This document shows, piece after piece, positions 8,073-16,714 of a stretch of DNA of 64,000 nucleotides. The stretch covers positions 4,944 to 68,943 of the forward strand of contig JBHOQL010000001.1 in the NCBI GenBank assembly GCA_042408195.1. Reading direction: 5' to 3'. The position numbers and the translations under genes were made by a program. Positions within the stretch are counted from its first letter, which is position 1; each line of letters opens with the position of its first letter. The stretch comes from SpSt-600 sp042408195 (GTDB taxonomy: Bacteria > Chloroflexota > Anaerolineae > SpSt-600). Below the pieces are notes generated by a model. It did not search any database, had not been told where the DNA came from, and saw nothing but the letters and a program-made list of their open reading frames with translations.

Positions 8073-8666
8073 ATGCGCAAGCTACTCATCGCTACTAACA
8101 ACAGGGGCAAATTGGCCGAATATCTTGAGCTCCTCAGAGAACTTCCCTTTGAGCTTACTTGGCCGGAGAAGGAAGGCCTCAAACTTGAGGTGGAAGAAGA
8201 GGCTGGTTCTTATTACAACAATGCTGTCCGTAAGGCTCTTACATGGGCCAGAGCCACCGGCCTTATCACTGTGGCAGACGATTCCGGCCTCGAAGTAGAT
8301 GCTTTAGAGGGCGCTCCTGGCCCCTTATCGGCCCGCTACGGGGGGCTGAAATCGGACCAGGAAAAGTACGAACTGCTCCTAAGAAAGATGGCGAGCGTCC
8401 CCTGGGAGAAAAGGACAGCTCGCTTCCGGTGTGTCATCGCCTTGGCCTTCCCCGATGGGCGGATTTACACCTTTGAGGGGTTTAAAGAGGGATTGATAGC
8501 TTTGGAACCAAAGGGGGAGTACGGGTTTGGCTACGATCCCATCTTTTTCATTCCGGAACTGGGCAAAACCATGGCTCAGCTCACCCTCCAGGAGAAAAAC
8601 CGGATAAGCCACAGAGCTCAGGCAGCCCAGAAGCTGCGGGAATTCCTTTCCACTTGCGGAGATTGA
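8073..8666 (+). CDS. rdgB: XTP/dITP diphosphatase (Ham1/RdgB)
   Basis: Hydrolyses non-canonical purine triphosphates such as XTP and dITP to their monophosphates, keeping deaminated bases out of DNA. The start motif ATNNRGKLAEY, the metal-binding VADDSGLEVDALEGAPG and the GYGFGYDPIFF-like segment (residues near 150-158) and SHRAQA are all present. Length 197 residues is standard. It is the last gene of the plus-strand run begun by the deoxynucleoside kinases, and its job matches the deoxynucleotide theme. About 175 bases follow before the convergent DUF166 gene; no clear terminator hairpin with a U-tract is seen there. Confidence 0.95.
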   Translation: MRKLLIATNNRGKLAEYLELLRELPFELTWPEKEGLKLEVEEEAGSYYNNAVRKALTWARATGLITVADDSGLEVDALEGAPGPLSARYGGLKSDQEKYELLLRKMASVPWEKRTARFRCVIALAFPDGRIYTFEGFKEGLIALEPKGEYGFGYDPIFFIPELGKTMAQLTLQEKNRISHRAQAAQKLREFLSTCGD

Positions 8667-8841
8667 GCCTCTAGACTATCGTCCTACCCGGCTGCTCACT
8701 GGCTCCTCGGAAAGCTCCAGAATTCTCTTTGCCATCGCAGAGGTTCACTGCATGCGGCAAATCGCGGGCGTCCACTGGTGCAGTAGATAGGGTAAGCTGC
8801 TGCCGCTTTCCAGCCTTAGGCTAAAGCCTGCAATGCCGCGC

Positions 8842-9603
8842 TCACTCAGCTTTTACGCCAGGTATTATGTATTGGATTTGTTTGTAAGGCTTGACTTGCT
8901 CCTTTACCTGGTCCTTAATTATGTCACCTGAGACGTGCATGAGGGTATCGTTGTAGGCAGGGTCTTTTTCCATACTGGCTAGACAGGGGTAATGATGGTG
9001 GAGCAGGCCAGCTTTCTCATCGGCATCGTCGGCGGAGACGCCCAGGAGGTTCTGGGCTACGTATCTGGCACAACCGCAGACGGCGTCCCTTATCACTTCA
9101 ACCGATTTCACAGTCCTGGTCCGGGGATCAACTTCAACTCGGAGTTCAGGCTTCCCAAAATAACGGGTAAACTCTGCTAGCAATGGGTCGTTGTATTCAA
9201 TTTTCTGGCGACGGCCCACCAGGTAATGATCGGGAACAAGCGTGCAGAGAGGCTTGGGGGTTACGCACGTCACTCCCATCTCCCCAAGCCATTCCCGAAG
9301 CTGACGGGCGAGACCCGGGGGAAGCCAGCTCTCGTTGTCAACCGCTACCAGAACGGCTTTGGCCCCTGTCATCCTAACCATCTCCGGCAGGAGTTCAGCT
9401 ACACCCGGGTGTTCGGCAAAGGAGAGGATTAAATCGGTAGGTGGAAGAGAGGGGGGTAGAAATTCCCGGGGGTCATCTACAACCGGAGGCAGAAAGGGAG
9501 GGGCTTTCCAGACTTCAATGTGCCAATCTTTTGGGCCATGGGTACGGATGTTTTCCACATGCCTCCGGCCGTATTCGGCCGATATGATGGCGAGGATTCT
9601 CAT
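8842..9603 (-). CDS. DUF166 family protein, cysteine-rich
   Basis: About 253 residues, resembling DUF166 proteins known from methanogens and some anaerobic bacteria, where a few members are selenoproteins. Conserved-looking cysteines sit in TCVTPKPLC, in VCGCARYVA and in HHHYPCLAS, which suggests a metal or Fe-S site. All are Cys codons here. The ATG at 9603 is preferred over 9609 because a GTGAG lies six bases upstream of it. It lies 13 bases downstream of an IscU-like gene, pointing to an Fe-S-related role. The enzymatic function is not known. Confidence 0.75.
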   Translation of the reverse strand: MRILAIISAEYGRRHVENIRTHGPKDWHIEVWKAPPFLPPVVDDPREFLPPSLPPTDLILSFAEHPGVAELLPEMVRMTGAKAVLVAVDNESWLPPGLARQLREWLGEMGVTCVTPKPLCTLVPDHYLVGRRQKIEYNDPLLAEFTRYFGKPELRVEVDPRTRTVKSVEVIRDAVCGCARYVAQNLLGVSADDADEKAGLLHHHYPCLASMEKDPAYNDTLMHVSGDIIKDQVKEQVKPYKQIQYIIPGVKAE

Positions 9604-9616
9604 CAGCATCTCACAG

Positions 9617-10252
9617 TTATTCCGTAAACTCCACTATGACTTCTTTCACATCCCAGAGAGGTTCGATTTTCTCTATGATCTCTTCCCTTATGTTGTTGGC
9701 GAACTGGTGGTGGGAAGGCAAGTCTACTACTACCCGGACCGTTCCGTCTTTGACTTCTATTTCTTTGATAATATTGGTCCGGACCACATCCAACCCGGTG
9801 AGGGGATTCATAACTTTTTTGAGGCGCTTCCGGACCACTTCCACGGTAGTAGGTTCCCTCTCCTTGACCAGTCCGTGGCGCTCTTCATAGTTTTGGATAG
9901 CAGCCCGCAGGCCTTCCACAGCTAAGACGGAACAGTGAGCTTTGATAGGAGGTAGCCCTCCCAGAGCCTCCGCAGCCTGCTTCCAGGTGATCTTCTTGGC
10001 TTCTTCTATGGTCTTGCCTTTGGCTAACTCAGTTATTATGGAACCTGTGGCAATGTTAGAGGCGCACCCGTAGGATTCAAATTTTATGTCAGTTATAACC
10101 TTGGTTTCAGGGTCAACTTTTATGTAAACAGCCACCATATCGCCGCAAGCCGGGCTCCCCTCAACGGCTTTGCCGTCGGCATCCTCTATCCGTCCTACGT
10201 TCCTCGGATTTCGGAAATGTTCAAGAACCTTATCGCTATACGGGAACTTCAT
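9617..10252 (-). CDS. IscU/NifU-type Fe-S scaffold fused to a DUF59 (MIP18-like) domain
   Basis: Residues 1 to about 125 form an IscU scaffold with its three cluster cysteines in SPACGD (C36), YGCASN (C63) and AHCSVL (C107). Residues about 136-211 match a DUF59/MIP18-type Fe-S assembly domain, with an MNPLTGLDVV core and a C-terminal VKEVIVEF strand. This differs from classical NifU, whose C-terminal domain carries CxxC; here no CxxC is seen. The fusion puts scaffold and probable transfer factor on one chain. GAGGGGG precedes the ATG. The DUF166 gene follows closely. No cysteine desulfurase is in the window. Confidence 0.85.
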   Translation of the reverse strand: MKFPYSDKVLEHFRNPRNVGRIEDADGKAVEGSPACGDMVAVYIKVDPETKVITDIKFESYGCASNIATGSIITELAKGKTIEEAKKITWKQAAEALGGLPPIKAHCSVLAVEGLRAAIQNYEERHGLVKEREPTTVEVVRKRLKKVMNPLTGLDVVRTNIIKEIEVKDGTVRVVVDLPSHHQFANNIREEIIEKIEPLWDVKEVIVEFTE

Positions 10253-10330
10253 ACTTAACCCCCTCTATTACTTTTTCGGTATCATTTTAGAGCTGTGAAG
10301 CCTATGCTGCAGTGACAAAAGTCTCTGCTC

Positions 10331-10359
10331 TTGTGCCCAGACGGGGGTAAGAGTAAAAT
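10331..10359 (+). promoter_or_regulatory. Promoter for the GNAT gene
   Basis: TTGTGC (10331-10336) and TAAAAT (10354-10359) are 17 bases apart. The expected start near 10366 leaves a very short leader of about nine bases that still contains GGGAGG before the ATG at 10375. Confidence 0.5.
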
Positions 10360-10374
10360 TCTGCGGGAGGCAGC

Positions 10375-10863
10375 ATGGAGATAAGGAGTCTGAGCCGGGA
10401 GGAATTCCGAAAGCTCCGGGAAGAGCTGGTGAAACTATACTTAGAAAGTTACCAAGGCCTTGAGAAGTATTCCTACAGGGTGCCCTGGATGGTAAGGCGT
10501 TACCTGAATTGGCTCTACAAGGGGGATCCGTCGGGTTTCTTCGTGGTGGAGGAGGACGGAAAAGTTGTGGGCTTTGCTTCTGTCCATAGCCGCTGGTTCT
10601 GGGGAGGGGAAATCGTTGGGGAAATCCACGAACTGGTGATTGCCCCGGCTTACCGCAGAAGGGGTTTCGGGACGGCTTTGCTGCGTCATGCTATCGATTT
10701 TCTGCGTGCAAAGAAGAGAAAGCGCATAGGTCTTTGGGTCGGGAGAGAAAACGAGCAAGCCAAGAAGCTCTATCAGAAGTTGGGTTTTCGCCCTACCGAC
10801 TTTTACGATGTATGGGAAAGATGGGTGCTAGACGAGGCTAAGCCTGAGAAGCCAAACAAATGA
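10375..10863 (+). CDS. GNAT family N-acetyltransferase
   Basis: 162-residue acetyltransferase. The acetyl-CoA-binding motif A is clear as ELVIAPAYRRRGFGTALL (R-R-x-G-x-G/A), followed by a NEQAKKLYQKLGF motif B segment. This is the RimI-like architecture. The substrate, protein N-terminus or small molecule, cannot be told. It stands alone on the plus strand between two minus-strand groups with its own promoter. Its 3' end overlaps the convergent M20 peptidase gene by 26 bases. Confidence 0.88.
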   Translation: MEIRSLSREEFRKLREELVKLYLESYQGLEKYSYRVPWMVRRYLNWLYKGDPSGFFVVEEDGKVVGFASVHSRWFWGGEIVGEIHELVIAPAYRRRGFGTALLRHAIDFLRAKKRKRIGLWVGRENEQAKKLYQKLGFRPTDFYDVWERWVLDEAKPEKPNK

Positions 10864-11890
10864 GCCGATCCAGCACTAAAGCCAGTTTCTTCAGCTCTTC
10901 TATCCCAACCCTTTCGCTTTCCGTATGAGCTTCAAATAATTCCCCCGCACCAAAGATGACTGTTTCAATCCCCTTGTGGTAGAGAGGCTCTGCGTCGGTC
11001 CAGCTGGGCATACCCACAAATTTGGCTTCCCTGCCGAGGGCCAAGCGGATGGCTTCCCTGAGCAGATTAACAATCTGGGAGCAAGGCGAGACCTCAAAGG
11101 GCGGGTCCAGGTCCAGAACTGTTAGGTAGCCATATTCAGCCGCTACTTTCCCAATTTCGACCAGAACTTCTTCCGGTGAAAGGGGTGGGACTAGCTTAAC
11201 GTCAAAGCGAACTACAGCCTCATCGGGCACAAGGTAAAGCTCGGGGTCGCCTCCCCTGAACCAGTAGGGCATTACGTGGGGCCTGCCGAGAAGGGAGTGC
11301 TCTACCTGCATGAATTTGAGGCGGTGGATTTTCGCAATCGCTTCAAAAGCTCTGAGAATAGCATTTTCACCGGCACTTGGGTAGGCACCGTGAGCCTTCT
11401 TACCTTTGACAGTCAACTCCAGGTCCAGCGAGCCTGATTGCGCTACAGCTATCTCAAGCCCTGTAGGTTCCAAAACCACAGCCATTCTGACCCACGAGGG
11501 GAGGCGGAGGTTCCGGCTTCCCTCTCCTCTGTTTTCTTCGTCCACGGTAAAGGCAATGGTTACCGGAAACGGGTTCACCTCCAGAACGCTGAGGAGGGCA
11601 GCTATTTGACCCTTCGCATCAGCAACGCCCGGGCCGTAGAAGAAGCCACCTTCCTCTTTCAGAGCGTATTCCAAAGCCGGCAGTGTATCAGAATGGGTAG
11701 CAATGAGAAGCGAACTTTCACCACGCCAAGCTAAAAGGTTGGGCCTGGAAGGTGCTACTTCCTGAAGCTCGATCTCAAACCCAAGCCTGCGGAGGTTTTC
11801 CTTAAGGTAAAGTTGTAAAGCCTCCTCATGACCTGTAGGGCTTGGGGTTTCCATCAAGACCTTAAGCCACTTCCTTATCCTCTCCTCCAT
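10838..11890 (-). CDS. M20-family metallopeptidase / deacylase
   Basis: About 350-residue dinuclear zinc hydrolase of the ArgE/DapE/LysK (M20) family. Metal ligands are visible in ATHSDTLP, GVADAKGQ, DEENRGEGS, LEPTGLE and the C-terminal EAHTESERV. The Glu of DEENRGEG is the likely general base. The compact size and LEPTG motif recall the [LysW]-lysine hydrolase LysK subgroup, but no LysW or lysine-pathway gene is near, so the substrate is open. The ATG at 11890 was chosen because upstream codons lie within the membrane-protein gene and give a poor N-terminus. It overlaps that gene by 29 bases. Confidence 0.85.
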   Translation of the reverse strand: MEERIRKWLKVLMETPSPTGHEEALQLYLKENLRRLGFEIELQEVAPSRPNLLAWRGESSLLIATHSDTLPALEYALKEEGGFFYGPGVADAKGQIAALLSVLEVNPFPVTIAFTVDEENRGEGSRNLRLPSWVRMAVVLEPTGLEIAVAQSGSLDLELTVKGKKAHGAYPSAGENAILRAFEAIAKIHRLKFMQVEHSLLGRPHVMPYWFRGGDPELYLVPDEAVVRFDVKLVPPLSPEEVLVEIGKVAAEYGYLTVLDLDPPFEVSPCSQIVNLLREAIRLALGREAKFVGMPSWTDAEPLYHKGIETVIFGAGELFEAHTESERVGIEELKKLALVLDRLICLASQA

Positions 11891-14768
11891 AGCGAACCCA
11901 GGCCAAAGCGAGCATAAACTCAAGGGCCAGATCGGGCAGGAAGAAGGATTGGTCCACAAGGCCGTGGGCGAGGATCTCTACCATGGTTCCCATGAACCCC
12001 AGAAGGAATGCCTTTTCTTCACCCTCCGGTATCTGTCCGTAACGCTTGAACCCCCTTCTGAAGAATTCCCATAGGAGCCATCCAAGGACCAACAACCCTC
12101 CCACGCCCAGCCTTGTCCACCAGTCCAGGAGGAAATTGTGGGGGTGCGAGAGGTTAAGTTCCTGCCAAGCTTCCGGCAGGACGTAGCGTGTCCGGTATTG
12201 GTAGAGGAAGTTATCAAGGCCAACCCCCAAGATGGGACTGTCTCTAAGCATGTTGAAAGCCGCCTGCCAGAGCTTGAGGCGGAAAAAGCCCGTGCCCCTT
12301 TCCAGATCTAAGAGGGAGAAAAAGCGCTCGGTCCAGAGCCATGGGATGAGGGCGAGAACCAAGAGAGCAAAAGCGATGGCTGCGAGCGGGAGTGCTTTCC
12401 TACCCCTTAAGGCAAAGGTGAAAAACAGAGCAGCAGGAATCCCAAGGAAGAGAGCTCCGCGGGAGAAGGTTAGGTAAAGGGCTATGAGGATGAAAATTCC
12501 TGCCGCGAAATAAAGCCACCTCCTCACCGTTCTTCCCCAAAGACTCACAGCCAGTAAGACAGGCACCGCTCTCCCCAAGAAGAGAGCGAGGTTATTAGGA
12601 GAACCGTAAAAAGCCTTTACCCGCCTCACTCCTTCCGCTGAAACGACCTCTCCCTGGAAAAACTGGAGGATCCCGACTAAGGACACCAGTAAGGCCCCAG
12701 CCACTAAGGCGTCGGCCAGGAGGGGCATGGCTTGGGGTTTTTCCTTCTTGACCAGTAGGATGAGTCCGTAGAATAGGGCTGATTCGGCCACAACTCTGCG
12801 GAATTCATAGGCGGCGACCCCAAAGTTTTCAGCCCAGAGGAGAGAAAGGGCTCCCAGCACAACGAGAGAAGCTACAGCCAGATCCAGTCCGGTCAACTGC
12901 AGTCTGAGGTCTTTCCTAAACCGAACTAAGACTGCTGCCGCCGTCAAAGCCAGGGCAAGTTCCTGTGGAGAGAAGCTCTTGACGACGAGGTCTTTGGGCA
13001 GGAGAAAGAAGGGGGTGGCGAAAACAGTGATGGCAAGGCCGATTTCGGGCCATAGATAGAAAGCGACAAGCCACAGAGGCAGGGAAAGAAGCGAGGCCAG
13101 AGGTGGAAGGAAATACCATAATATAGCCGTAGCCAGGAAAGCCGGAAGTAAAGCTTCTGGCAACCTGAGGGTTGGAATGGAATCGAGGAATTTCAGGAGG
13201 AAGGGAGCAAAGAGAGCAAGGAGGTATAAAACTGCGAGCATAAGGATGGGCAAGAGGGATTTACCTTCCTCTCCCCTAACCTTGAAACCGATGATGGCCC
13301 ATTGCCCCCAGCCTCCATCAGGGATAATCTCCACCCGGTGTGTGCCGAAGGGCAGGTTCCGGGCTATGGAAATGGTAGCTGGACGATAGAGGGGATCGTA
13401 GAGGACCAGGTAACTTCTGCCTGCCGAGTCCCTGGGGAGGACGTTGGAGGGGCCACCATCTACTGTTATATAGAGAAAAGCCTTATAGCTACCCCTCCGG
13501 ACTAAGATGTCAAGACCTGTCCCGCTGAAGGTGAACTCAAGGGAAGCATTGCCTTGGGCCCTGTGAGGTATGTCGGCACCGTATGGGGAAATACGCCAGG
13601 CCCCATGATAGAGGATGGCTGGGTGGTCGGGGCGATGGAAGCCAGGGGCGAGCAAAAGAGGCGCTTCAAAGTTGGCCACGGTCCAGTAGACGGGTCGTTC
13701 GGTCCAGTCCTGCCAGATGAAAGAGAAACCCCAGCGGGGATCGTCATGAGGGGCTTCTGGCCTGAAATGAGTGAAGAAAAGGGGCCAGCCCCACCTCTCC
13801 CTGGCCCACACAAGGGCCTCCGCGGTCCACCGGGCTTGCTCTTCCTCTGTTACGGAACCCCATATGGATTCTTTGCCCATCCAGCTGGGAGGGAGAGCAT
13901 TCCACCCTGCTTCCACTATCCAAACAGGCTTTCCCTGGGCCAAGCCAGCGAAAAGTTCAGGGCGGCGGAAGTTCAGTTTTTCCGGGGAGGGGGGATCGGA
14001 TGGGGGATAATCGAAGCCGAACGCTTTAAGAGCCAGCACGTCAAAGAATTCTCCTGCCCCGGAGGCCAGCATTTCTTGGAGGAATTCCCCCTCGTTCAGG
14101 TTTATGGGCCCTCTTTCAGTGGTGGGAGCGAGCCCTGCTGCCAGGACAATGGCCTCGGGATCGGCAGTTTTTAATCGGATGAATCCTTCCCTGAGCAGAG
14201 CGACATAACCTTCGGGGTCAACCCAGCTTTCCCCCCAATGAGGATAGATGTTAGGTTCGTCCCAGATCTGGTAGGCCTCAATATACGGGCCATAACGACG
14301 GGCGAAAGCTTCGGCGAAATCACCGAAGAAATGGATTTCAGCTGGGGGAGTAGTGGGGATACGGCACGTGGCACTACCACAGGGACGACGAGCCCACTCT
14401 GGGGAGGTGTCAAGAACCGCCAGGATGTGGAACCCGCGGTCCTTCAGGGCCTTCACGAGCCTATCCCACTTCTCCCAGGCAAATTCACCCCTTTTCGGTT
14501 CTATCTCTTCCCACGGAAAACGTTGCCGGACCCACCGGAAACCCGCTCGGCTGAGGAGGTCCAGAGCTTTCTGCCGTTCATCATCACTCAGCTTATCAAG
14601 TTCCACATTTATGCCAGGCGAGAGGATGTAAACAGGAGGAAAGTGAAAAGGTTCAGAGGAAGTAAACCGGGGTCTGAAGGCGAAAGCCAAAGCCAGTATG
14701 AAGGCAAAAGTCAGGATTGAAAAATACAGGGCTAAAGCTTTTCCCTTCAACTCGGCCTCAGCCTGCAT
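11862..14768 (-). CDS. Fusion: extracytoplasmic GH-A-type glycosidase plus O-antigen ligase-like membrane domain
   Basis: 968 residues. A membrane anchor lies at about 12-31. A TIM-barrel glycosidase-like domain follows (about 45-375), with acid/base E171 in YQIWDEPNI and candidate nucleophile E286 in WIVEAGWN. Then comes a beta-sandwich, carbohydrate-binding-like region (about 385-497). From about 505 to the end there are roughly ten or more transmembrane helices with Wzy/WaaL features: TFSRGALF near 767-774 and LSHPHNFLLDWW near 873-884, before the last helices. The product would hydrolyse or transglycosylate sugars outside the membrane and ligate or polymerise lipid-linked glycans. It follows pstS by 3 nt and overlaps the M20 peptidase gene. 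No stop or frameshift is seen at the junction. Confidence 0.8.
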   Translation of the reverse strand: MQAEAELKGKALALYFSILTFAFILALAFAFRPRFTSSEPFHFPPVYILSPGINVELDKLSDDERQKALDLLSRAGFRWVRQRFPWEEIEPKRGEFAWEKWDRLVKALKDRGFHILAVLDTSPEWARRPCGSATCRIPTTPPAEIHFFGDFAEAFARRYGPYIEAYQIWDEPNIYPHWGESWVDPEGYVALLREGFIRLKTADPEAIVLAAGLAPTTERGPINLNEGEFLQEMLASGAGEFFDVLALKAFGFDYPPSDPPSPEKLNFRRPELFAGLAQGKPVWIVEAGWNALPPSWMGKESIWGSVTEEEQARWTAEALVWARERWGWPLFFTHFRPEAPHDDPRWGFSFIWQDWTERPVYWTVANFEAPLLLAPGFHRPDHPAILYHGAWRISPYGADIPHRAQGNASLEFTFSGTGLDILVRRGSYKAFLYITVDGGPSNVLPRDSAGRSYLVLYDPLYRPATISIARNLPFGTHRVEIIPDGGWGQWAIIGFKVRGEEGKSLLPILMLAVLYLLALFAPFLLKFLDSIPTLRLPEALLPAFLATAILWYFLPPLASLLSLPLWLVAFYLWPEIGLAITVFATPFFLLPKDLVVKSFSPQELALALTAAAVLVRFRKDLRLQLTGLDLAVASLVVLGALSLLWAENFGVAAYEFRRVVAESALFYGLILLVKKEKPQAMPLLADALVAGALLVSLVGILQFFQGEVVSAEGVRRVKAFYGSPNNLALFLGRAVPVLLAVSLWGRTVRRWLYFAAGIFILIALYLTFSRGALFLGIPAALFFTFALRGRKALPLAAIAFALLVLALIPWLWTERFFSLLDLERGTGFFRLKLWQAAFNMLRDSPILGVGLDNFLYQYRTRYVLPEAWQELNLSHPHNFLLDWWTRLGVGGLLVLGWLLWEFFRRGFKRYGQIPEGEEKAFLLGFMGTMVEILAHGLVDQSFFLPDLALEFMLALAWVRYGGEDKEVA

Positions 14769-14771
14769 TAT

Positions 14772-15713
14772 CTAACGGGTATAGTCAGAGCCGGTTGTGC
14801 GCTTTCTAAAGCGTTCAAGAGACTTCTCAAGCTCCTTCTCGGGTAGAGGAACGTAGCCCACCTCTTGCACCAATTTCCCAGCATGTTTAGGGTCTAAGTA
14901 GAACTCTACAAAGGCCTGCACTTCAGGACGCTCTGCTGCAGATCTCTTCACGTAGATGAAGAGGGGGCGGGAAAGGGGTTTATAGGTCCCATTGATGATA
15001 GTCTCATAAGAAGGCAGGACAGGCCCCTCTCCAGCATCTATTGGAACGAGCTTGAGCTTGTCAGAGTTCGCCTCGTAGTAGGCGAACCCGAAGTAGCCAA
15101 GGGCCAGCGGGTCTGAGGCCACTCCTTGAACCAGAACGTTATCGTCTTCGCTTGAGAGGAAGTCGCCCCGACTGCTTCCACTCTTTCCCACGATAACTTC
15201 AGTAAAATAATCGTAAGTGCCGGAATCAACTCCTGGGCCATAGAGGTGGAGCTCCACGTTGGGCCAGTTAGGGCGGATGTGGTTCCATCGGGTTACTTTT
15301 TCTTGGGCTTCGGGTTCCCAGATGGCTTTTAGTTCATCCACAGTAAGGTAATCAACCCAATCGTTCTGAGGGTTAACCACTACGGCGAGCCCATCAAAGG
15401 CGACTTTAAGCTCTATGAATTCAATCCCATTATTACGGCAGGCTTCCAGTTCCGAGGGTTTTATGGGCCTTGAGGCATCCACGATATCTATCTCTCCCGC
15501 GCAGAATTTCCTAAATCCGCCCCCTGTGCCCGATATTCCCACCATTATACGGACATCGGGTTTTAACTTTTGAAATTCCTCAGCCATAGCTTCGGTGATG
15601 AGGTAAACAGTGCTGGAGCCATCAATGAGGATAGTACCTGAAATAACGGGAGTACCCTTGCAGGCCGCCAAGGCAATGGTAAAAACAAGGGAAAACAGAA
15701 ACCATCTCTTCAT
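14772..15713 (-). CDS. pstS: PstS-like phosphate-binding lipoprotein
   Basis: Solute-binding protein of the PstS family, 313 residues, exported as a lipoprotein (signal peptide ending LAACKG). Phosphate-pocket segments are visible: DGSSTVYLI near the mature N-terminus, GISGTGGGFRKF and DASRPIK. Later GVDSGTYDYFTE appears. The ATG at 15713 is chosen because it begins a proper signal peptide and has a G-rich site before it. There are no pstC, pstA, pstB or phoU genes nearby, so it is an orphan binding protein, possibly a sensor. It heads a three-gene unit with the glycosidase/ligase fusion and the M20 peptidase. Confidence 0.9.
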   Translation of the reverse strand: MKRWFLFSLVFTIALAACKGTPVISGTILIDGSSTVYLITEAMAEEFQKLKPDVRIMVGISGTGGGFRKFCAGEIDIVDASRPIKPSELEACRNNGIEFIELKVAFDGLAVVVNPQNDWVDYLTVDELKAIWEPEAQEKVTRWNHIRPNWPNVELHLYGPGVDSGTYDYFTEVIVGKSGSSRGDFLSSEDDNVLVQGVASDPLALGYFGFAYYEANSDKLKLVPIDAGEGPVLPSYETIINGTYKPLSRPLFIYVKRSAAERPEVQAFVEFYLDPKHAGKLVQEVGYVPLPEKELEKSLERFRKRTTGSDYTR

Positions 15714-15769
15714 CTTTTCACCCCCTGGAGAAGGGTGCAAGTGTGGTAAATATACCCCTTTCAGGGGGG

Positions 15770-15798
15770 AGTTTACCTTATGTTTCCTCTCTTGTCAA
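15770..15798 (-). promoter_or_regulatory. Strong promoter for pstS
   Basis: On the minus strand TTGACA (15798-15793) and TAAACT (15775-15770) are exactly 17 bases apart. A short C-rich/G-rich hairpin lies around the predicted start (15755-15769). No clear Pho box was recognised. Confidence 0.75.
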
Positions 15799-15799
15799 A

Positions 15800-16714
15800 C
15801 GAAGTTTCGGTCCCCATGGGGTTGGGTTTAGGCTAAGCCAGAGCTTACCTTATGCTGAACTCATGAACTGACAGACATCCCTGTAGAAAACGAACCAGGA
15901 GCTGGAAGTAGTCCCCCGCAACTCGTCAGCGAGGAGACTTCTCAGCTTTGCGGCATCATTAAAGTTATTCTGGTTTAGTAGGGAGAAATAGGCCTGCCAC
16001 CCTACCTCGCTCCCGCCATCGGCAAGAGTGCCCCTTCCATAGATTGCTGGCCACTCTGATCCTAGTGGCTGCTCACGGGGAGCAATCCTTCGAGGATGTA
16101 GAAGTGAAGGGGAAAGGGCGTCCACCTTTGAGTTTCCACCCTCTGGACCTTCTAGCACCTGCTCAGCCTACTTCCGGTCGAAGAAGAGGATAGCAAGTCA
16201 CCGCGTGCGCCGGGCGATTGCCCAAGAGAAACTGGCGACTGCGTTGCGCCTTTTGAAGGCAGAGAGTGCCAATGCCAGACTCCTGGAAACCTTCTTTCGC
16301 CCAGAAAGGGAGAATCAGCCAAAAGGCGTGAGCGAATAAAAAGGGAGGCTAGGGATTATTCTTTGTGAACCGGGCACGGAGGCTTATCTGGAAGAACTGG
16401 GATAGCCTGAAGTTAAGCGGTGTGGGTGGATAGAGCGGAAACGAAAGGTTCTTTCTTCGGGCCAAGGACATTTGGGTGGCCGGGGCTGGATTTCAGTGGA
16501 GGCTTAAGCCCCGCTCCCTCAACTTTGGGAGATAGGAAACGGGGTCTTTTAGGTGCGGGATGTGAGTATGGACGAGGACCGGCTTCAGGTCATGTTGAAA
16601 CTTCTGCGGGCTGTAGATGCCCCCTTCACTCCTGATGCCTGTTGCCTTCTATCTGCTCGCCCAGATATGGCCCCCTTCCCCTGTGTTTAAAAGCCCTGCT
16701 GTCAGCATTAACTC
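15800..16714. other. Gene-poor stretch, probably decayed coding DNA
   Basis: About 0.9 kb without a convincing gene. On the plus strand, stretches of protein-like reading occur in shifting frames with interrupting stops. Around 16195-16340 a frame reads SHRVRRAIAQEKLATALRLL and continues to a TGA-free end at GVSE. Around 16350-16500 another reads ILCEPGTEAYLEELG, then a stop, then more. A 40-codon frame from ATG 16568 to TAA 16690 reads MDEDRLQVMLKLLRAV at its start. None matches a family I recognise and none has a good ribosome site. A broken gene or mobile-element remnant is the best guess; no tRNA, tmRNA, RNase P or SRP signature was seen. Confidence 0.4.

Noticed and set aside
8842..9603. 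Selenoprotein form of the DUF166 gene
   Set aside because: Members elsewhere can carry selenocysteine, but here the frame has normal Cys codons and no in-frame TGA.
10838..11890. LysK of the LysW-dependent lysine pathway
   Set aside because: The M20 motifs fit, but no lysW, lysX, lysZ, lysY or lysJ gene is near, so the specific name is not justified.
15850..16158. A 102-codon minus-strand frame in the gene-poor stretch
   Set aside because: Composition is irregular, no ribosome site and no known motif; plus-strand relic reading overlaps it.
16568..16690. A 40-codon reading frame (ATG to TAA) before the redox operon promoter
   Set aside because: No good ribosome site, no recognised family, and it lies in a stretch of broken coding-like DNA. 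It is mentioned only as part of that region.
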